Assembly: GCA_944383835.1 (NCBI GenBank)
Contig: CALWRE010000124.1
Coordinates: 1-47,661, forward strand
Reading direction: 5' to 3'
Source of the DNA: an uncultured Lachnospiraceae bacterium
Lineage (GTDB): Bacteria > Bacillota > Clostridia > Lachnospirales > Lachnospiraceae
Length of the DNA stretch: 47,661 bases
Shown in pieces: positions 1-9,143 of the stretch (position 1 is the stretch's first letter; each line of letters opens with the position of its first letter). A program made the position numbers and the translations under genes. A model generated the notes under the pieces. It did no database searches. It saw nothing but the letters and a program-made list of their open reading frames with translations, and was not told the DNA's origin.

Positions 1-42
1 CGGAAGAATGCGGGGCTGTTATCATACAGAGGGAGGGACGAG

Positions 43-1092
43 ATGAGTTCAATATCATTGAAAAATGTGAAAAAAGCCTATGGAAACGAAGTGGTGATCG
101 AAAATCTCAATCTGGAGATTCGTGACGGCTCCTTCACCGTGCTGGTGGGACCGTCCGGCTGCGGAAAATCCACCACTCTGCGTATGATTACCGGCCTGGA
201 GACGGTGACGGAGGGAGATGTGCTGATCGACGGGCAGAGAGTCAACGATGTGGCGCCCGGCAAGAGAGATATCTCCATGGTGTTTCAGAATTATGCTCTG
301 TATCCTACTATGACGGTAGAGGAGAATATTGAGTTTGGCCTGGTCAATAAGAAGGTTCCCAAGGATGAAAGAAAGAGACGGATTCACGATGTATGCGAGA
401 TTGTCGGCCTGACCGAGTACCTGAAAAGAAAACCGGCCAATTTATCCGGCGGCCAGCGCCAGAGAGTGGCCCTGGCCCGCGCCATGGTTAAAGCCCCCAA
501 GGTTTTTATGATGGACGAGCCCCTCTCCAATCTGGACGCCAAGCTGCGGGCGCAGATGCGTGTGGAGCTGATCAATATGCATAAGAGAATGGGAACCACC
601 TTTGTCTATGTGACCCATGACCAGGTGGAGGCCATGTCCATGGCGGATGATATCGTGCTGATGGATAAAGGAAGGATTGTGCAGCAGTCTGGCCCCAAGG
701 AGCTGTACCATAATCCTAACAGCATCTACACCGCCCAGTTTGTCGGAACCCCCCAGACCAATATCCTGGACGGCCGCCTGCCGCAGGGGATGAAGCTGGG
801 CTTCCGTCCGGAGAAGGTGCGGCTGCATACCATGGAAGAGGGGGAAGGAATCAATATCCCTGCTTCGGTGCAGACCAAGGAAATGCTGGGTTCCGAGATT
901 ATTTATTCCCTGGATACGCCTTACGGTGTCATTATGTGCAAGAGCGAGGATGACGTGGAAGACGGGGCAATTTTGATGGTAGGAGTAAAATTCGACAGCA
1001 TGTATCTGTTTGGGGCGGATACAATGCGGCTGCCCTTTGGCGAGGAAGAGAAAAAAGCGGTTGCCGCAGCCTTTGGGGAGGGGAAAGCATGA
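43..1092 (+). CDS. ABC importer ATPase, MsmK/UgpC/MalK type
   Basis: This 349-residue ATPase energises a sugar- or glycerol-phosphate-type importer. Visible motifs are Walker A GPSGCGKST (36-44), the ABC signature LSGGQ (134-138), Walker B VFMMDEP (154-160) and the switch His192. The region after about residue 240, with FRPEKVRL, is the MalK-type C-terminal OB/TOBE regulatory region. Length and domain order are normal for the MsmK/UgpC family. The ATG is preceded by a GGGAGGGACGAG ribosome site. Its end overlaps the first permease gene by four bases (ATGA), so the genes are translationally coupled. These ATPases are often shared between several importers, so the substrate is better inferred from the neighbours. 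Confidence 0.95.
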   Translation: MSSISLKNVKKAYGNEVVIENLNLEIRDGSFTVLVGPSGCGKSTTLRMITGLETVTEGDVLIDGQRVNDVAPGKRDISMVFQNYALYPTMTVEENIEFGLVNKKVPKDERKRRIHDVCEIVGLTEYLKRKPANLSGGQRQRVALARAMVKAPKVFMMDEPLSNLDAKLRAQMRVELINMHKRMGTTFVYVTHDQVEAMSMADDIVLMDKGRIVQQSGPKELYHNPNSIYTAQFVGTPQTNILDGRLPQGMKLGFRPEKVRLHTMEEGEGINIPASVQTKEMLGSEIIYSLDTPYGVIMCKSEDDVEDGAILMVGVKFDSMYLFGADTMRLPFGEEEKKAVAAAFGEGKA

Positions 1093-2009
1093 GCAGAGAA
1101 AAAACGGCTGTACGGCCGGCCTATGGAAAGAATGAAAAGCGCGAACGGCTGATGGGATACATTCTGGCGGCCCCTGCGGTAATCCTTCTGGTGGTTTTCA
1201 CCGTTTACCCTCTGATTTACCTGATTTACCGTTCCCTTTTCGGAGGCAACCTGATTGCCAAGGATCCGGATTTTGTGGGCATTGAAAATTACCAGACGCT
1301 GTTTGAATCGGAGGATTTTCACAAGGTCCTCACCAACACGCTGGTCTACACGCTGATTACGGTGGTGCTGACCATCGTGCTGGCGGTGATCATCGCCTCC
1401 TGGCTTCACTCCAAGAGGAACCGAAAGCTGAATGATATTACCCAGACCTTTATCTTTACGCCTCATATCATTTCAGTGGTTTCGGTGTCTACCCTGTTTT
1501 TATGGCTGATGGACTCCAAAATGGGATTTTTAAATTCCGTGCTGAACGCCCTGGGCTTTGACTCCTATACCTTTTTGGCGTCCCCGGATACCGCCCTTTT
1601 CTCCATTGCCCTGGTGATGGTGTGGAAAGGACTGGGATATTACGTATTGCTTATTATGGCGGCTTTGCAGAATATTCCTTCCAATGTATATGAGGCGGCG
1701 GAGATCGATGATACGCCGAAGCTTCGCACCTTCTTTAAAATCACCCTGCCGATGATTTCGCCGACGATTCTGTTTACTTCCGTGGTTGCGACGATTTCCT
1801 CGTTTAAGGTGTTTGACAGCGTGAGCATTATGACCGGAGGCGGACCGCTTAATTCGACCAATACGCTGGTCTACTATATTTATGAGTATGCTTACCGTTA
1901 CGGCAAGCCGGGACAGGCCTGCGCGGCCGGCGTGATCCTGCTGATTTTTGTCTGCGCCATTACGTTCCTGCAGTTTAAGGTCAGCAAGAAGAGAGTGTAT
2001 TATCAATAA
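1089..2009 (+). CDS. ABC importer permease 1, UgpA/MalF-like
   Basis: This is a 306-residue polytopic membrane protein with a first hydrophobic segment near residues 22-45 and the binding-protein-dependent permease core after it. The cytoplasmic coupling (EAA) loop is seen as EAAEIDDTPKLRTFFKITLP near residues 199-218, the element that docks on the ATPase. The size fits the UgpA/MsmF class of compact MalF-type permeases without a large periplasmic insert. It overlaps the ATPase gene by four bases and is followed 12 bases later by the second permease, so it is the middle of one operon. The substrate cannot be read from the sequence. Confidence 0.93.
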   Translation: MSREKTAVRPAYGKNEKRERLMGYILAAPAVILLVVFTVYPLIYLIYRSLFGGNLIAKDPDFVGIENYQTLFESEDFHKVLTNTLVYTLITVVLTIVLAVIIASWLHSKRNRKLNDITQTFIFTPHIISVVSVSTLFLWLMDSKMGFLNSVLNALGFDSYTFLASPDTALFSIALVMVWKGLGYYVLLIMAALQNIPSNVYEAAEIDDTPKLRTFFKITLPMISPTILFTSVVATISSFKVFDSVSIMTGGGPLNSTNTLVYYIYEYAYRYGKPGQACAAGVILLIFVCAITFLQFKVSKKRVYYQ

Positions 2010-2021
2010 GGAGGCGAGAGC

Positions 2022-2861
2022 ATGAAAGAGAGAAACAAGGTCCTGGATGGCGGCCTGAACATCCTGGATATAGTGGGAAAGCTGGTTTTGATCGTGGTCA
2101 TGGCTTTTCCCTTCTTTTGGATGATCAGCACAGCGCTGAAAACCCTGGGGGAGACCCTTTTGTATCCCCCGTCGCTTTTGCCGGAAAGTCCGCAGTGGAG
2201 CAATTTTGCCGAGGTGTTTAAAACCATACCGGTAGGACAGTATCTGGTCAACTCCCTGATCGTCTGCGTCAGCGTGGTGCTTTTGCAGTATCTGATTATT
2301 GTGCCGGCGGCTTACAGCCTCTCCAAATATGATTACAAGGCAAAGCCTCTGGTTTTCGCCCTGGTAATGCTGGGACAGATGATCCCGATGCAGATTACCT
2401 TCCTGCCGATTTATTTTATGTTCAGCGATCTGGGGCTGATGGATACGTATGTAGCTTTGATCATTCCCTTTATTTCCAATCCTTTCGGTATTTTTATGCT
2501 GCGTCAGTATTTTCTGCAGGTGCCGTCGGAGGTAATCGAGGCGGCGAAACTGGACAATGCCAGCGACATAAAGATCATGTTCAAGGTTATGATGCCCATG
2601 GTGCGGCCGGCCCTTGTAACGATCGGCCTGCTGTCCTTTATCTCCAACTGGAACAATTATTTCTGGCCTCTCATTATGACCAGCCAGGATGCTTACCGGA
2701 CGCTGCCCATCGGAATCGCTCTGCTAAAGGATGCGGACACCCTGCAGCGCTGGAATATCATTATGGCAGGTAATCTTCTTCTGGTACTGCCCATGCTGGG
2801 ACTCTATGTGGTGGCCAGCCGGAAGATCCGCAATGCCTTTGTATATTCGGGCATCAAATAA
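2022..2861 (+). CDS. ABC importer permease 2, UgpE/MalG-like
   Basis: This 279-residue inner-membrane permease is the MalG-type partner of the preceding gene. The hydrophobic N-terminus lies near residues 16-40, and the coupling loop reads EAAKLDNASDIKIMFKVMMP, a standard EAA motif. A good ribosome site (AAGGAGGCGAGAGC) precedes the ATG. Together with the ATPase and the lipoprotein at 4294 it makes a complete CUT1-family importer. The next gene, a phosphodiesterase-like enzyme, follows after 12 bases with its own AGGAGGAAGCG site, so transport and enzyme are co-transcribed. Confidence 0.93.
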   Translation: MKERNKVLDGGLNILDIVGKLVLIVVMAFPFFWMISTALKTLGETLLYPPSLLPESPQWSNFAEVFKTIPVGQYLVNSLIVCVSVVLLQYLIIVPAAYSLSKYDYKAKPLVFALVMLGQMIPMQITFLPIYFMFSDLGLMDTYVALIIPFISNPFGIFMLRQYFLQVPSEVIEAAKLDNASDIKIMFKVMMPMVRPALVTIGLLSFISNWNNYFWPLIMTSQDAYRTLPIGIALLKDADTLQRWNIIMAGNLLLVLPMLGLYVVASRKIRNAFVYSGIK

Positions 2862-2873
2862 GGAGGAAGCGCG

Positions 2874-4160
2874 ATGCGGCGGTTGTTTATCTTATCGGTG
2901 GATTCTCTGTTTTACGACGATATGGATTGGCTGCGGGAGTGCCCGTATCTCTATGAAATTCTGCAAAGGGGCTCCCAGGTGAAACGGGTGCGGTCGGTGT
3001 ATCCGGCCATGACCTATGCGGCCCATGCGACGATGCTCACCGGCTGTTATCCCGACGTCCACGGGATTTACCACAATGAAAAGGTGCAGGTGGATAATCC
3101 CCATCCCCAGTGGCACTGGCGGCGGGAGGAGCTAAAGGTCCCGACGCTGATCGACGCGGCGGTCCCTCTGGGATACCGGTTCTGCGTGGTAAACTGGCCT
3201 GTGACCGGCGCAGATCCAAACATTGCCTACAACATTCCGGAGATCTGGTCCGATGATCCGGCGGGGGATTCCCGCCCGCGTTTCCTGACGGTCTGCTCGC
3301 CGGGAATGGAAAAGCTTTATGACAAATACCGCTATCTTTTGCGGTGGAAATATCAGCCGGAGCTGGATGAATTCGGCGTGCAGTGCTTGCAGGAGGTGAT
3401 AGAGGCCCACCGCCCGGAGGTGGTTATGCTCCATCTGTCCTATCTGGATCATGCCAGGCATGGCCATGGAGGCTTTTCACCGGAGGCGAAGGCGGCTCTT
3501 CTTTCCTGCGACGAGCGTTTTGGACGGATTGTCCGCCAGCTGAAAAGGCTGGGGCTTTACGAGGAGACGGATTTTGCGGTGGTGGGCGATCACGGCCATC
3601 TGCCGGTGAAGCAGGTCTTTCATCCCAATGTAATTCTGCGGGAGAGAGGGCTGATCGAGCTGGCGGAGGACGGAAGCGTCAAAAGCTGGAAGGCCTATTG
3701 TCATTCGGCAGGCTTATCCTGCCATGTGGTCCTGCACGATCCGGCGGACGAAAAAGTCCGCAGCCAGGTCCTGGAGATTTTAAATGAACTGGCTGCCGAT
3801 GAAAAATACGGCTGCGAACAGATTCTTGATAAAAAAACACTCCGGGAAAAATGGCATCTGGATGGACCGTTTGAATATGCTGTCGAGGGAAGGCCGGGCA
3901 CATCCTTTGGAAATAAGTGCGAAGGCGAGCCGATTCAGCCGACGGATAACAGCGATTACAAGCTTTCCGTATCGGCTCACGGGCATCTGCCGGTCAAGGG
4001 ACCTCAGCCCACCTTTTATATGGCTGGCCCCCATATCTGTGCGGGGCTGACCATGGAGGAGGGACGTCTCATCGACGAAGCGCCTACCTGGGCCGCTCTG
4101 CTGGGAGCGGCGATGCCGCAGGCCCAGGGGCGGGCGCTTACCGAACTGATACGGCAATAA
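2874..4160 (+). CDS. Alkaline-phosphatase-superfamily phosphodiesterase (NPP-like), cytoplasmic
   Basis: This 428-residue protein is of the nucleotide pyrophosphatase/phosphodiesterase type. The metal ligands and nucleophile are recognisable: Asp10 in SVDSL, Thr47 in PAMTYAAHATMLTG as probable nucleophile, Asp192 and His196 in LDHARHGHG, Asp239-His240 in VVGDHGH, and His369 near SAHGHLP. No signal peptide or membrane segment is seen, so it should act in the cytosol, which is unusual since many relatives are extracytoplasmic. It lies between the permease and receptor genes, so the imported compound is probably a phosphodiester or phosphomonoester that it cleaves after uptake. This is inference. 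Which of the His residues in the C-terminal AHGH is the ligand is uncertain. Confidence 0.85.
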   Translation: MRRLFILSVDSLFYDDMDWLRECPYLYEILQRGSQVKRVRSVYPAMTYAAHATMLTGCYPDVHGIYHNEKVQVDNPHPQWHWRREELKVPTLIDAAVPLGYRFCVVNWPVTGADPNIAYNIPEIWSDDPAGDSRPRFLTVCSPGMEKLYDKYRYLLRWKYQPELDEFGVQCLQEVIEAHRPEVVMLHLSYLDHARHGHGGFSPEAKAALLSCDERFGRIVRQLKRLGLYEETDFAVVGDHGHLPVKQVFHPNVILRERGLIELAEDGSVKSWKAYCHSAGLSCHVVLHDPADEKVRSQVLEILNELAADEKYGCEQILDKKTLREKWHLDGPFEYAVEGRPGTSFGNKCEGEPIQPTDNSDYKLSVSAHGHLPVKGPQPTFYMAGPHICAGLTMEEGRLIDEAPTWAALLGAAMPQAQGRALTELIRQ

Positions 4161-4210
4161 AGCAGCCGAAGAAACAGTGAGCTGTACAGAAGGATATACA
4201 ATGGAATGAG

Positions 4211-4243
4211 AACCCTGCTGCTTTGTCAGGGCTCAGATATAAA
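4211..4243 (+). other. Gap before receptor gene: small stem-loop and AT-rich leader
   Basis: The 133-base gap between the phosphodiesterase and the receptor gene contains a short inverted repeat (CCCTG...CAGGG, about 4213-4231) followed by a purine/A-rich stretch up to the ribosome site. A TATAAA lies at 4238-4243, but I find no convincing -35 at the right distance. A plausible role is an mRNA-processing or stabilising hairpin that lets the receptor be made in excess over the membrane parts, as in many such operons. The evidence is weak. Confidence 0.25.
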
Positions 4244-4293
4244 TTAAGAAAGAGAAACAAACACAAAAAACAAAAGGAAAAAGGAGAGAAACT

Positions 4294-5589
4294 ATGAAAA
4301 AGTGGATCGCAATTTTATTGTCCATGGCTATGGCGATGACGCTGCTTGCAGGCTGTTCCGGCGGCGGTGATGAGACGCAGGGGACAGGCGCGCAGGGGGC
4401 AGCTCCGGAAGGAGCGGTGACCATCGAATTCTGGCACTCCATGGGAAGTACGACCGGCGAGCTGATTCAGGAGATCGTAGACGAGTTTAACGCTTCTCAG
4501 GACGAGGTCTACGTAGAGGCCATTTATCAGGGGGACTATACCACCGCTGGCACCAAGCTGCAGGCTGCCGTTTCCGGCGGCAATGCGCCTCATGTAGCGC
4601 AGATCGAGATCACCCGCGTAGGCATGTATGCTTCTGCCGGCGTGCTGCTGGATCTGCTGCCCTACGCGGAAAATGATCCTGAATTTGACCTGGACGCCCT
4701 GTATCCCGGCGTGATGGACTATTCCTACTATGAGGGACAGCTGGTATCCCTGCCCAACGGCAGAAGCGTGCCGGTACTGTACTACAATGTGGATGCGCTG
4801 ACGGAGGCGGGCTACGACCACGCCCCTGAGACCTGGGATGAGATGCGGGAAATGGCCCTGGCTATGACCGGCGACGGCGTTTACGGCTATGGCTGCCCTC
4901 TGGGCGATTCCTGGTACTATCTGGCCCTGATGCTGACTGCGGGCGGCCAGGTATATAATGACGAAGGCAACAACATCGGCTTCCATGACGAGTCCGGCAC
5001 CAAGCCTCTGCAGCTGTGGCTGGATATGATCGAGGACGGTTCCCTGTATCTGCCGGAGGGTGACGACTATGCTTCCAACTCCGCCCTGCGCAATGCCTTT
5101 ATGGCCGGCGTCTGCACAATGACGATGCAGAGCTCCGCTCAGTACAGAAGCCTGGTAGACAACAGCGATTTCGAGGTGGGCGTTGCCTATATCCCGAAGG
5201 ATGTGACCTATGCGGCCATTCCCGGCGGTTCCAATCTGGTAGCCTTCTCCGGCATGAGCGAAGAGGAAGAGGAGGCCGTATGGAAGTTCATGAAGTATAT
5301 GTGCAGCGGTGATGTGGCGGGCAAATATGCCGCCGGCACCGGATACCTGCCTACCAGCGACGCGGCCCTTAATTCCGATATCTATCAGGAGATGCTGGCC
5401 CAGTACCCTTATCTGGATGTGGCGGTGGAACAGCTGGATTACTTTGTGGAAATGCCCTTCGACGAGAGCTATACGGAGATCAAGGACAATGTAGTCGGAA
5501 AGTATGTGCAGGAGTGCATTATCGGCGGCATGTCTCCGGAGGAGGCCGTAGAGCATATGTACGAAGAGGCGGGAGCTTTCTACGAGTAA
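4294..5589 (+). CDS. Extracellular solute-binding lipoprotein, UgpB-like
   Basis: This 431-residue receptor has a lipoprotein signal peptide with lipobox LLAGC and lipidated Cys21. The mature N-terminus (EFWHSMGSTTGELIQ, then EAIYQGDYTTAGTKLQAAV) resembles the glycerol-3-phosphate/glycerophosphodiester receptor UgpB family within cluster-B binding proteins. It would capture substrate outside the membrane for the two permeases. It is the last gene of the operon, behind an AAAGGAGAGAAAC ribosome site, and is followed by a strong bidirectional terminator. UgpB likeness plus the adjacent phosphodiesterase makes a phosphate ester more likely than a plain sugar, but the ligand pocket was not compared residue by residue. 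Confidence 0.9.
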   Translation: MKKWIAILLSMAMAMTLLAGCSGGGDETQGTGAQGAAPEGAVTIEFWHSMGSTTGELIQEIVDEFNASQDEVYVEAIYQGDYTTAGTKLQAAVSGGNAPHVAQIEITRVGMYASAGVLLDLLPYAENDPEFDLDALYPGVMDYSYYEGQLVSLPNGRSVPVLYYNVDALTEAGYDHAPETWDEMREMALAMTGDGVYGYGCPLGDSWYYLALMLTAGGQVYNDEGNNIGFHDESGTKPLQLWLDMIEDGSLYLPEGDDYASNSALRNAFMAGVCTMTMQSSAQYRSLVDNSDFEVGVAYIPKDVTYAAIPGGSNLVAFSGMSEEEEEAVWKFMKYMCSGDVAGKYAAGTGYLPTSDAALNSDIYQEMLAQYPYLDVAVEQLDYFVEMPFDESYTEIKDNVVGKYVQECIIGGMSPEEAVEHMYEEAGAFYE

Positions 5590-5668
5590 CTAAGGACGAG
5601 CGCTGCAGATGAGAAGCAGGCGCGAAAGCCGTATCTCATCGTGCCGCCCATAAGAGATAGCTCATGCA

Positions 5669-5712
5669 AAAGAGGCCCTTGCCGCGGATATCTGCCGCGG
5701 GAGGGCCTCTTT
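5669..5712. terminator. Bidirectional intrinsic terminator
   Basis: An 11-bp stem AAAGAGGCCCT (5669-5679) pairs with AGGGCCTCTTT (5702-5712). It is extended by CCGCGG (5682-5687 with 5695-5700) around a short loop. It has A-rich and T-rich flanks on both sides and lies between converging genes, so it can stop transcription from both directions. Confidence 0.9.
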
Positions 5713-5744
5713 AGAATGAAAACGCGGTGCATAGTCTCTTCGGG

Positions 5745-7142
5745 TCAGGTTTTCTGCGGCATTTTGCCTTTGTGCTCACGGAATTCCGCCGGCGTACAGC
5801 CTTCCTTTTCCGTGAAAATCTTAGTAAAATGGCTCTGGCTGTAGTAGCCGACTTCCTCCGTGATTTCCTTCACGGACCGGTCGGTGCCAAGAAGGAGCTT
5901 TTTGGCTAAGGCCAGACGCAGGCTGGTGAGGTAATCCGTGAACTTGATGCCCAGGCGTTTTTTGAGAAGGGTACTCAGATAATTGGGCGTAAGGTCAAAT
6001 TGGGCGGACAAATCGGAAATGGAGATATTGCGGGTAAAATTCTGCTCCACATAGGCCAGGACAGTATCAATCTTATCCATGTTTTTACGCTGTCCCATAA
6101 GGTTTTTTTCAGCCTTCAGCAGCGCCTGCTTCAGGCTGAGCGGATCGGCGGGAATGGAAGAAGGGCTGTCTGTCACGGCCTGAAGGAAAGAGGCCAGGTG
6201 GACAAGCTGCTGCTGCAGGATCTTTTTCAGCGACGGAATGAGGCGGGCGCAAAGCGATACATAGGAGGTGTATTGCTGGCTGAAATAGCAGTCCCGCAGG
6301 TTTAACCACTGCTCGGCGGCCTCCATATCCGCTGGCGCGGGTTCGGCCATCGCGGACAGATCATAGCGGATGCGGGTGCCGGTAAAAACGCGCATGGGGG
6401 ACAGGGCGAGAATACGATGCAGCTGAGAGGATATTTTCGCCGGGTCATGGCAGACGGAGGAGACAAATACGGAGATGCCGCAGGGGTAATCTTTTTTAGG
6501 AATACTGCCCAGTATCTCATAGATCCATCCCGGTTCCGGAGCATAGACAAGGAGCAGCGTTCCTTCCCGGCAGGGGAGGGATAGGATACGGGAATGGCTG
6601 GCTGTTACAAAAGGAGGTACCCAGAACAGCACTTCTTCTCTGCTGCTGTCGCAGGTTATCAATACGACGGCAGTATGGTAGCCATCGGCGTAGAGATAGC
6701 TCACATCGCGGCGGTGAAGGGCGCTTTCCAGCCAGCTGCGGAAACTATCGCGGATCTGTTTTTCCTGGGCAGCCTGTTTTTCCCGCACCTGGGAAATAAC
6801 CCGGCCCAGATCCTCCGGCGAAAGGGGCTTGAGCAGGTACTCCGTAACGCTCAGGCGTATCGCCTCCCTGGCATATTCAAATTCACTGAAGCTGCTCATG
6901 ATATAATAGCTGACCTGGGGCCAGCGTTTTCTTGCCGAGGCGATGGCTGCCAGTCCATCTGTTCCGGGCATGCGGATATCCACCAGGGCGATATCGATGG
7001 AGGGATTATCTTCCATGCAGGAGAGCATCTCGGAGCCGTTATAGGCATGAAAAATCTCCAGCTGCGCCTCCTCGATCTGCCGCAGGCAAAATTCAATGGA
7101 GACGTGGATCAAAGGTTCGTCGTCAACGATCAGAAGCTTCAT
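5745..7142 (-). CDS. Response regulator with AraC-type DNA-binding domain (YesN type)
   Basis: This 465-residue regulator has an N-terminal receiver domain: acidic pair Asp7-Asp8 in LLIVDDEP, phosphoacceptor Asp55 in ALVDIRMPG and conserved Lys105 in EYLLKP. A long middle region follows. The last 100 residues or so form an AraC-type double helix-turn-helix ending in GYYSQSHFTKIFTEKEGCTPAEFRE. I chose the ATG at 7142 because a GAGGAGGAAATC site precedes it and the receiver domain starts there. An upstream in-frame ATG would add 35 unrelated residues inside the kinase gene. It overlaps the kinase gene by 20 bases. YesM/YesN pairs usually control nearby carbohydrate transporters, here probably the convergent ABC operon. 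Confidence 0.93.
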   Translation of the reverse strand: MKLLIVDDEPLIHVSIEFCLRQIEEAQLEIFHAYNGSEMLSCMEDNPSIDIALVDIRMPGTDGLAAIASARKRWPQVSYYIMSSFSEFEYAREAIRLSVTEYLLKPLSPEDLGRVISQVREKQAAQEKQIRDSFRSWLESALHRRDVSYLYADGYHTAVVLITCDSSREEVLFWVPPFVTASHSRILSLPCREGTLLLVYAPEPGWIYEILGSIPKKDYPCGISVFVSSVCHDPAKISSQLHRILALSPMRVFTGTRIRYDLSAMAEPAPADMEAAEQWLNLRDCYFSQQYTSYVSLCARLIPSLKKILQQQLVHLASFLQAVTDSPSSIPADPLSLKQALLKAEKNLMGQRKNMDKIDTVLAYVEQNFTRNISISDLSAQFDLTPNYLSTLLKKRLGIKFTDYLTSLRLALAKKLLLGTDRSVKEITEEVGYYSQSHFTKIFTEKEGCTPAEFREHKGKMPQKT

Positions 7143-8955
7143 AACCGATTTCCTCCTCTGGAATAGTGATTTCCGCCCGCGTAATTTCCTCGCGGCGGAT
7201 ATGCAGCACAGCTTTTTTCGCCCACATTTTAAGCCGTTCGCGAACATAGTAGAGTCCTACCGAGACCTTGCGGGAGGCTCCGGCAGGATTTACAGCGGGA
7301 GGTTTGGACTCCGGCTCAGGGTGGAAGGCCGTGCGTGCTGCCTCAGCGGATTTGCGCTCCAGCTCTGCAGGATCGAAGCCGACTCCGTTGTCCTCCACCA
7401 AAAGATGCAGCAGGCCGTCCTGCAGGAAGATGCGGACAGAGCAGAGGCAGGGCTTTTCACTGGGTTCTATGCCGTGGATAATGGCGTTTTCTACCAAAGG
7501 CTGCAGCAAAAGCCTGGGGATATGGACGGGGCGCAGCGCATCAGGGCATTGGAGCTCATAGGAAAGCCTGTCGCCAAAGCGCAGCTTTTGCAGCTTCAGA
7601 TAGTCCTCGATGAAATCAAGCTCTTGTCCCAGTGTGGTGTAGTATTCCCGGCTCAGCACATAGCGGAGCAGATGAGCCAGGCTGTAGAAAGCAGAGTTTA
7701 GTTTGTTCCTTTCGCCGATCTGGTTCAGGCTGATAAAGCAGTAGATGGTATTGATCAGAAAATGGGGCTGGATCTGGGAACGCAGGGCATAGAGCTCTAT
7801 GGATTTCTGCTGGATGGTCATCAGATATTCTTTTTTGATTTTTTCATTGAGCTTTTCAATCATCTGATTGACAGAGATTCCAATCTGATTAAATTCTTCC
7901 ACTTCCACCAGGGAACAGCGTACATCCAGATTCCCTTGCTCCAGCTGGGAAAAGGTGGAGAGCAGATTGTGGGCGGCGTGGGAGATCCAGCGGTTATACC
8001 GGCGAAACAGGAGGAAGGCCAGGCAAAGTCCTACCAGATAGATGCAGACGGAGCTGAAAATAAGGGAGGCCGTGTGGCGGCCGATGTCATCCAGGGAATA
8101 GACGACATGGACAGTCAGCGGAAATCCTTCCATGGCGGTGCAAAGGCTGTTCCAGCGGCTGCCGTCGTAGAGAAAATCCCCGTCTGCCTGGACGTCGGCA
8201 AGAGCCTGGGAGGTCAGCGGTTTGCTGGAGTAAATCAGCTCCCCATATTCGTTGGTCAGCAGGACAAAGGAGTTGTACAGCAGATTCATATCTGTAAGCT
8301 CTATGTCAAAATGGCGGGAGTTCAGGTTCAGGATAACCAGATTTATCTGGTCGGGCTGCCGCAGGTTTCGGATTTTGCGGGTAATAAAGAAGGAAGAGGT
8401 GTCGATGGTTCCTCCGTCATCTGTGCCAGCCTCCATAGCGCTTAAAGGGGTGAAGACGGGGCTCCCGTCCCTTGCCAGGGTGCGCTCATACCAGGGCTGC
8501 TCCTCCATAACCATATTGGTGGGAAAATACCAGAGCTCATGGTAGAGAGACTGATACAGATATTGGCCGTCCGACCAGATAATCAGATCGGAGATATCGG
8601 AGTGGGAATAGGTGGTCAGACTAAGCAGAGCCTCCATTTCCGACTGAAAGTCGTTGACTTCGTTCAAATAATCGGCATCCTTCGGGCTGATAGAATCCTG
8701 GGAGGAGAAATAGCTGTGATAGTATGGCGCTCCGGTGATGGTGCCAGTTTCATCCAGATAGGAATGGACGTAGTCGTTGATCAGATTCATGGACACCTGC
8801 ATCTGGTCTACGGCTGTGCGGCGGTAAAGCCGGTCGAAGCGCAGGCACAAAAGGGCGGTGATGAGAATGGTCGGAATCAGTGTGCTGGCCAGAAAACAGA
8901 TCAGCAGACGGTTTGATATGGTGTTTCTCCTGGAAAGGGCGGCCGGCTTTTTCAT
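7123..8955 (-). CDS. Sensor histidine kinase, YesM type
   Basis: This is a 610-residue membrane kinase. Transmembrane segments at about 16-38 and 296-317 enclose a large extracytoplasmic sensor of roughly 255 residues, probably dCache-like. A HAMP-like region (about 318-370) leads to the His_kinase domain with QPHFL and phospho-accepting His398. A GHKL ATPase with the N box LVENAIIHG and G box EDNGVGFD completes it. It is transcribed first, with its own promoter on the minus strand, and overlaps the regulator gene. It would sense an extracellular or receptor-bound ligand and phosphorylate the AraC-type regulator. Confidence 0.93.
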   Translation of the reverse strand: MKKPAALSRRNTISNRLLICFLASTLIPTILITALLCLRFDRLYRRTAVDQMQVSMNLINDYVHSYLDETGTITGAPYYHSYFSSQDSISPKDADYLNEVNDFQSEMEALLSLTTYSHSDISDLIIWSDGQYLYQSLYHELWYFPTNMVMEEQPWYERTLARDGSPVFTPLSAMEAGTDDGGTIDTSSFFITRKIRNLRQPDQINLVILNLNSRHFDIELTDMNLLYNSFVLLTNEYGELIYSSKPLTSQALADVQADGDFLYDGSRWNSLCTAMEGFPLTVHVVYSLDDIGRHTASLIFSSVCIYLVGLCLAFLLFRRYNRWISHAAHNLLSTFSQLEQGNLDVRCSLVEVEEFNQIGISVNQMIEKLNEKIKKEYLMTIQQKSIELYALRSQIQPHFLINTIYCFISLNQIGERNKLNSAFYSLAHLLRYVLSREYYTTLGQELDFIEDYLKLQKLRFGDRLSYELQCPDALRPVHIPRLLLQPLVENAIIHGIEPSEKPCLCSVRIFLQDGLLHLLVEDNGVGFDPAELERKSAEAARTAFHPEPESKPPAVNPAGASRKVSVGLYYVRERLKMWAKKAVLHIRREEITRAEITIPEEEIGYEASDR

Positions 8956-9005
8956 CTCATGTACCTCGCGATTTATCTTGGGAATTCCAGCATGCTTCGT
9001 ACTTT

Positions 9006-9035
9006 ATTATAAACCAGGGCAGGGTGTTTTTTCAA
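9006..9035 (-). promoter_or_regulatory. Sigma-A promoter of the kinase/regulator operon
   Basis: Read on the minus strand, TTGAAA (9030-9035) and TATAAT (9006-9011) are separated by 18 bases. This is a near-consensus promoter about 45 bases upstream of the kinase start. Confidence 0.75.
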
Positions 9036-9143
9036 TTGCATCGTGAAATATTGAAAAGACAGTGATACAAAATTGCAGCTGCCTCGTCTATTGTTTTGGA
9101 TAGTCTATTCAAACCACAAATAAATATAGAGGAGGACAGACAA

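Noticed and set aside
4315-5556. Long minus-strand open frame opposite the binding lipoprotein
   Set aside because: His/Gly/Gln-rich composition, no ribosome site or family pattern; it mirrors codon bias of the real gene.
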